Below the pieces are notes generated by a model that was given only the letters and a program-made list of their open reading frames with translations, ran no database searches and was not told where the DNA came from. From Lamellibrachia satsuma (taxonomy: Eukaryota; Annelida; Polychaeta; Sabellida; Siboglinidae), in the NCBI GenBank assembly GCA_033239005.1, contig BSQZ01000028.1, positions 1,103,501-1,167,500 on the forward strand: a stretch of DNA of 64,000 bases, written 5' to 3'. Shown piece after piece: positions 60,241-64,000 of the stretch (its first letter is position 1; each line of letters opens with the position of its first letter). Both the position numbers and the translations under genes were made by a program.

Positions 60241-61225
60241 TGGCGCCGAAGAATAAACAATTCAAAAGGGTCTACTTCGACCCGAAAAGGGTAGCAAGTT
60301 ACGGCGGAGTCAACGCCTCGCGCCGCGTCACGCGCGTGCCGAGGAAAATCGTCGAAGAATGGTTGTCGGAACAAGACGTCTATACCCTACACAAACCGGC
60401 GAGACATCGTTTCAGGAGACGACGCGTCGTCGTGGGAGGTCCAATTCAGCAGTGGCAGGCCGATCTTTTCGACTTGTCGAACGTGGCCTGGTGTGTTCTG
60501 CTGAAGAACAAGTCCGCGGCGTCGTTTGTGACAGCACTGAAAAGTACGTTCACCAAAGGCTGGCCAAAGACGTTGCAGATAGATAAAGGAATTGAATTTG
60601 TGATTCGTTCTGTTCAGGCTCTGTTGAAGAAGTACGGCATCCATCACTTCTCCACTCACAACGATTAGACGAAGGCGAGCGTCGTCGAACGATTCAATAG
60701 AACGCTGAAGCCGCGCATGTGGCGATATTTCACGAAACACCAGACGTGGCGATACACAAACGTCTTTCAGGACTTTGTGCAGTCGTACAACAGCATCCCC
60801 CACCGCAGCATCGACATGGCTCCGTCACAGGCGAGTGCGAAGAATCAAGATGAGGCTGACAGCGCCTGTACGGTCACGACGGTAAGGGCGTGCCGGATCG
60901 CGTGCGCTTCAGTAAGTTCAAAAGAATGTTCGAAAAAGACTACATAACGAATTGGAGCGAAGAGATATCCACGATACACTAGGTTCATTCCTCCGATCCG
61001 CCCGTGTACCGATTGATCGACGATCTCGGTCAAGTGCTTGACGGAACCTTCTACGAACCGGAACTGTAGAACGTGTTGGTGCCCGCCGATAAATTGTACC
61101 GCGTGGAATCGGTAATGCGCCGCAAGGTGAGCAGACGAACGGAGGCTTTGGTGAAATGGTACGGCTACCCGTTCAAATTCAACAGCTGGATCGATGCCAA
61201 GGCTCTCGTCCACTATAAATACTAG
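60240..61225 (+). pseudogene. Polinton integrase (retroviral type) with chromodomain
   Basis: The N-terminus (YFDPKRVASYGGVNASRRVT, VEEWLSEQDVYTLHKPARHR) leads to the catalytic core: QQWQADLFDLS (first Asp), LQIDKGIEF (second Asp), KASVVERFNRTLKPRMW (Glu), YNSIPHRSIDMAPSQA. Between DLSN and VAWCVLLKNKSAASF the strand after the first Asp is shortened, apparently by about 20 residues. A TAG at 60666 cuts the core just before the Glu, a frameshift follows near 60852, and stops occur at 60979 and 61066. The C-terminus reads RVESVMRRKVSRRTEALVKW then YGYPFKFNSWID, a chromodomain with its aromatic residues, ending at 61223. The family inserts Polintons with 6-bp duplications; chromodomains may steer it to heterochromatin. 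Confidence 0.9.
61214..61221 (+). promoter_or_regulatory. TATA box upstream of the acidic membrane protein
   Basis: TATAAATA overlaps the last integrase codons and lies 35 bp before the ATG at 61256. Confidence 0.45.
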
Positions 61226-61255
61226 CCGCGCGTCTGTCGTCACTTCATTCGAAAG

Positions 61256-61501
61256 ATGACAGATGAGTCCACAACAGAGGACTTCACCACCACAGTCATA
61301 GACGAAGAGGAGCAAGAGGGCACAGCAGCAGCAGCAGAAGACAATACTGACGCGCAGAGCGACGTCGACAGCACTCTTTGGCATATGTTCGGTACCGTGT
61401 GTCCCAAAGAGGAGATAGTCTTTCTATGCCAGGTCATCGTCTTGTACGCGGTCAGCTTGATAAGCATGTTACAACCTGACGACCACTCACGACAACTCTA
61501 A
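61256..61501 (+). CDS. small acidic single-pass membrane protein (81 residues)
   Basis: An intact frame: an N-terminal half rich in Glu, Asp, Thr and Ala (residues 1-45), a short WHMFGTVCPKEE turn, then a hydrophobic segment (IVFLCQVIVLYAVSLISML, residues about 54-72) and a short polar tail. Similar acidic, one-helix proteins lie next to the integrase in other invertebrate Polintons as I know them; no function is established. It is the only Polinton frame of this size without a break, and it has its own TATA box. Confidence 0.65.
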   Translation: MTDESTTEDFTTTVIDEEEQEGTAAAAEDNTDAQSDVDSTLWHMFGTVCPKEEIVFLCQVIVLYAVSLISMLQPDDHSRQL

Positions 61502-61566
61502 TCTGTGGACGGCCTTGTTGAGTAGTTCGTTGGGGTACCTGCTACCCAATCGCACTTTGAGACGCC

Positions 61567-62235
61567 ATGGCGACTGATTTCTACCTGGCGCCTAGCAACG
61601 CTTCCATGAATGTACATACCGATAGCACATTGGCCCATTACATATCGCTGTCTGGCGAGTGGGAGTGCGTGCTGGCAGAGATCTAGTACCCGCATACTTG
61701 ATACAACGTTCGAGAGGGCGACAGCTGTTTCTTCCTCAATGAGGTCAACCCTGTGGGTCGGTCTTACACCGAGTACGTAGATCACCGCTGGGTATTACCA
61801 CTGTGCTACCAAATTGTTGGACCATGTAAACAAGGCGCTAAAAAATGTGGACGGATAAGATACGGAAAAAATTTAGCTACAGTACCATCACTAAAAAAAT
61901 GACGTTGCACATGTCACCGGGCACCGACTTCACCATGCCTTATCAAAGTGAAATGGGCACCATTTTAGGATTCCACCCGTCGGTTCTCACCAGTCCAGCG
62001 AGAGATATGGTTACACGCGTGTACACCCACCCGAGAGTAGGAGAGGAAACCAATCGAACTGAGCGACCGGAGCTAAGTCTCACGCCGTCAGCTACCGTGA
62101 CTTTGAAGCCCTAAAAAGGGTAGCCAATAACGTGGTGAACATGAATCAAGGGTTCGATACCATCTACGTCTAAACGGATGTTGTGGAGTCGCGCATCGTC
62201 GGCGACAGTCTCTTACCGTTGTTGGAAGTCTGTTC
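61567..62235 (+). pseudogene. penton/minor-capsid-like Polinton protein, broken
   Basis: MATDFYLAPSNASMNVHTDS then LSGEWECVLAEI, TAG (61681), YPHT, TGA (61696), YNVREGDSCFFLNEV. Frameshift near 61790 leads to FSYSTITKKMTLHMSPGTDF and GTILGFHPSVL, and another near 62080 to IYVxTDVVESRIVGDSLLPL. The order (W.V.LAEI.YPH, LGF, YV.TD..E..VGD.L.PLL) is shared by Polinton proteins next to the capsid gene, thought to be the minor capsid (penton-like) protein. That function is inferred from position. Confidence 0.62.
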
Positions 62236-62527
62236 GGATGTCTGCTGCGCAGCGCTATGCCACTCACCAAGAGAGGAGCCGTGGAGTTGGGAAAGGGAGC
62301 GATGAAGACCGGCGTGCGCATCGCCGACGTCTTGTCCGGGCAGAGCAAAAAAGGCGGCCAAACGACGGGTCACGGATGCTGGTAAAAACCTGATGAGTGG
62401 CCTTTTGACTCCTGGCGTGTGACCTCGTATACGTATAAAACGCGCGCCTGTGAAGAAACGAATAACTGCAGTGGCGAAACAGCACAAGAGAAACGTGAAC
62501 AGAAACGTGAGGCCGACATATTCAACG
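62219..62527 (+). pseudogene. basic core-like Polinton protein
   Basis: FGCLLRSAMPLTKRGAVELG, KGAMKTGVRIADVLSGQSKK, then after a shift KRRVTDAGKNLMSGLL, a TGA at 62419 and a strongly basic tail (RIRIKRAPVKKRITAVAKQH). It begins where the penton-like text stops, suggesting a deletion between them. A role in DNA condensation in the capsid is likely but inferred. Confidence 0.5.
62434..62441 (+). promoter_or_regulatory. TATA box upstream of the major capsid gene
   Basis: TATAAAAC lies 87 bp before the capsid ATG at 62528, inside the core-like frame. Confidence 0.4.
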
Positions 62528-63155
62528 ATGGCTTTCGTACATAGACGAGGGGGTCAAGAGCGAGCTGGATCTCTTTACCGTACCCCCACTCAGAACAGCA
62601 TCATCGACAGTCATATAGTGGACCATCAGCTCATGGCCTCTCTCTACTCGGGAGGACCGATAGAATTCTTGATACCCGGATCGGGAGACGATTACCTGGA
62701 TCTCGCCAACACATTGCTACACATTCAAGCGAAGGTGACACGAGCCGATGGGGCCGCCCTCGACTTGGCCGATCCCGTGGGTCCTATGAATAACTGGCTG
62801 CATTCGCCGTTCAGTCAAGTCGACGTCTATCTGAACGGTAAGCTGGTGACCCCTTCGTTCAACACGTATCCGTATCGTGCCTACATAGAGACGCTGCTGA
62901 GTTACGGCGACGACAGCAGTGTCACGCAACTGATGAGTCAGCTGTGGCACAAGGACATGGCCACTCGCATAGATGCCGTCGAGATCGTCGACGGAGCCGC
63001 GGCTAATGCAGGGTTCGTGGCTCGACGACCGAACATCATCGGAGTCGTGTCGTCGATATGATGGGTCGCCTCAACGTAGACCTGTTCCTGCAGGATAAAG
63101 TCTTGATCAATGGCGTCAATATCAAGATACAACTGGTGCGAAGCAAGAACGCGTT
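62528..63155 (+). pseudogene. Polinton major capsid protein (double jelly-roll), N-terminal part
   Basis: MAFVHRR start, then GGPIEFLIPGSGDDYLDLAN, MNNWLHSPFSQVDVYLNGKL, NTYPYRAYIETLLSYGDDSS and QLWHKDMATRIDAV are hallmark stretches of the first jelly roll. Codons about 8-22 are read in the wrong frame: GVKSELDLFTVPP is encoded in the next frame between two compensating shifts (62548-62590). A further shift near 63045 gives MMGRLNVDLFLQDKVLINGV and then joins LINE DNA at about 63155. The second jelly roll is missing. Confidence 0.85.
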
Positions 63156-64000
63156 TGCTTCATCTCAAATGCCTTCTGTATCCTCCTCGTTAATTTACGA
63201 ACTTGATTTCTAGCCCTACAATATTCAGTATAGTATTTTCCTTCTTTTGTCTCCATATAACGTTTCCATGAAGTGTGTTTTTTCCCTAATTTTTTTACTG
63301 ATTCCTTGTTTAGGGGTACTTTTCCTTTATGTATGTTAATACTACTCACTAGTCGACGAGGGATGAATTCATCCTCTATCTTTTTAATATATTCTTTAAA
63401 ACCTAACCATTGATGGTTTATAGTGCCAAGTATCTCGCCCCAGTCTGTGTAGTATAGTTTCGTCTTCATACTATTATAATCACCTTGGTCGTAATAATAT
63501 TTAAGTCATGTATGGCTTGCTATTTCTGCATAGCACCTAAATGTAATGATGAGGACAGATTGATCACTCTTACCAAGTGGGCTTTCATACGCTATATCAC
63601 CTATCATACCTTTTTCATTGGTGAAAACTAAATCAAGAATGTTCGATTTATTTCTTAATCGCCCTTTTGCGGGGAGTGTGACATGTTGGAAGGGGAAATT
63701 ATCTCTTATTCCTCCTTTAAATTTAGTGTCTGGGCTATTAGTATTCTCTCAGAATGTGTTCCAGTTTTGCCAGTCTATGTTGGGGTAGTTAAAAGAGAGA
63801 AAATGTGAGTGTTTATAGCGCATTACTTCACTAATCAATTCATTTAATTGTTCATTATTGCTGCCAGAGCTGCCCGGGCTTTTATATACACATCCTATCA
63901 GAAAAATGTCTTTTTTGTTTAATTTTATCTCAACCCATATCGATTCTTGAAAGTTGATTCCTAAAGATATGAAAGGTTTTGCGTTTAGTGTTTTGTGGGT
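63155..64000 (-). mobile_element. LINE-B (CR1-like) endonuclease and linker fragment
   Basis: The minus strand reads SIWVEIKLNKKDIFLIGCVY, NILDLVFTNEKGMIGDIAYE (end of the APE endonuclease) and DEFIPRRLVSSINIHKGKVP, WKRYMETKEGKYYTEYCRAR (linker before RT) to the junction at about 63155. The element continues beyond the window on the right; its RT and 3' end are absent on the left. Confidence 0.82.

Larger units (their letters stand above)
55200..63155 (+). mobile_element. Polinton/Maverick (adintovirus-like) remnant, truncated at the right
   Basis: One strand carries polymerase B, packaging ATPase, chromodomain integrase, penton-like, core-like and major capsid frames in a compact array. GC content and CpG density are higher than in flanking DNA. 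Nonsense codons, frameshifts and deletions affect nearly every gene. I could not locate terminal inverted repeats; the left border lies somewhere between the SINE at 54815 and 55200, and the right border is a join to a LINE at about 63155. Confidence 0.9.

Noticed and set aside
61845..62114. Separate gene starting at 61845
   Set aside because: It is the middle of the penton-like protein in a shifted frame; the Met is incidental.

Overview
The window is genomic DNA of an animal, most likely an aquatic invertebrate. It has spliced genes with GT-AG introns, long intronic minisatellites, CR1/Jockey-type LINEs, tRNA-derived SINEs, Gypsy LTR elements, hAT transposons and a Polinton (Maverick/adintovirus-like) element. 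I cannot fix the phylum from sequence alone. Two host genes can be modelled with consistent splice phases. Almost everything else is mobile DNA in various stages of decay.

Region 1 (1-15.4 kb): the 3' 14 coding exons of a sorting nexin 25 (SNX25) orthologue on the + strand: end of the RGS domain, linker, PX domain and nexin-C domain, with stop at 15261-15263 and a poly(A) signal at 15365. Its introns hold at least seven minisatellites, a MITE, a non-autonomous hAT with AAGTC subterminal arrays, a tRNA-derived SINE and two LINE fragments.

Region 2 (17.2-32.7 kb): a complete five-exon gene for a secreted fibrinogen-related (ficolin/FREP-like) protein of 415 residues, made of signal peptide, coiled-coil stalk and fibrinogen C-terminal domain. 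Its 11.4-kb first intron carries LINE copies, a foldback element, a hAT nested in a LINE, and a decayed second copy of the gene's own promoter and start.

Region 3 (32.8-53.5 kb): a transposon graveyard. A minus-strand CR1-like LINE (with esterase-type ORF1) contains a nested plus-strand LINE. A minus-strand Gypsy element contains a nested plus-strand Gypsy and a SINE. A hAT-like element with AAGTAC arrays and further LINE and LTR fragments follow.

Region 4 (55.2-63.15 kb): a plus-strand Polinton remnant. In order it carries a NADAR-like frame, an RPA70-type ssDNA-binding OB-fold frame, family B DNA polymerase, packaging ATPase (C-terminal part), a conserved Polinton protein, a small membrane protein, chromodomain integrase, a second small membrane protein, a penton/minor-capsid-like protein, a basic core-like protein and the start of the major capsid protein. 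Nearly all are broken by stops, frameshifts and deletions, so this is a fossil. The capsid gene ends abruptly in a minus-strand LINE. The two non-canonical frames at the left end (NADAR-like and RPA-like) are the most interesting observations here.
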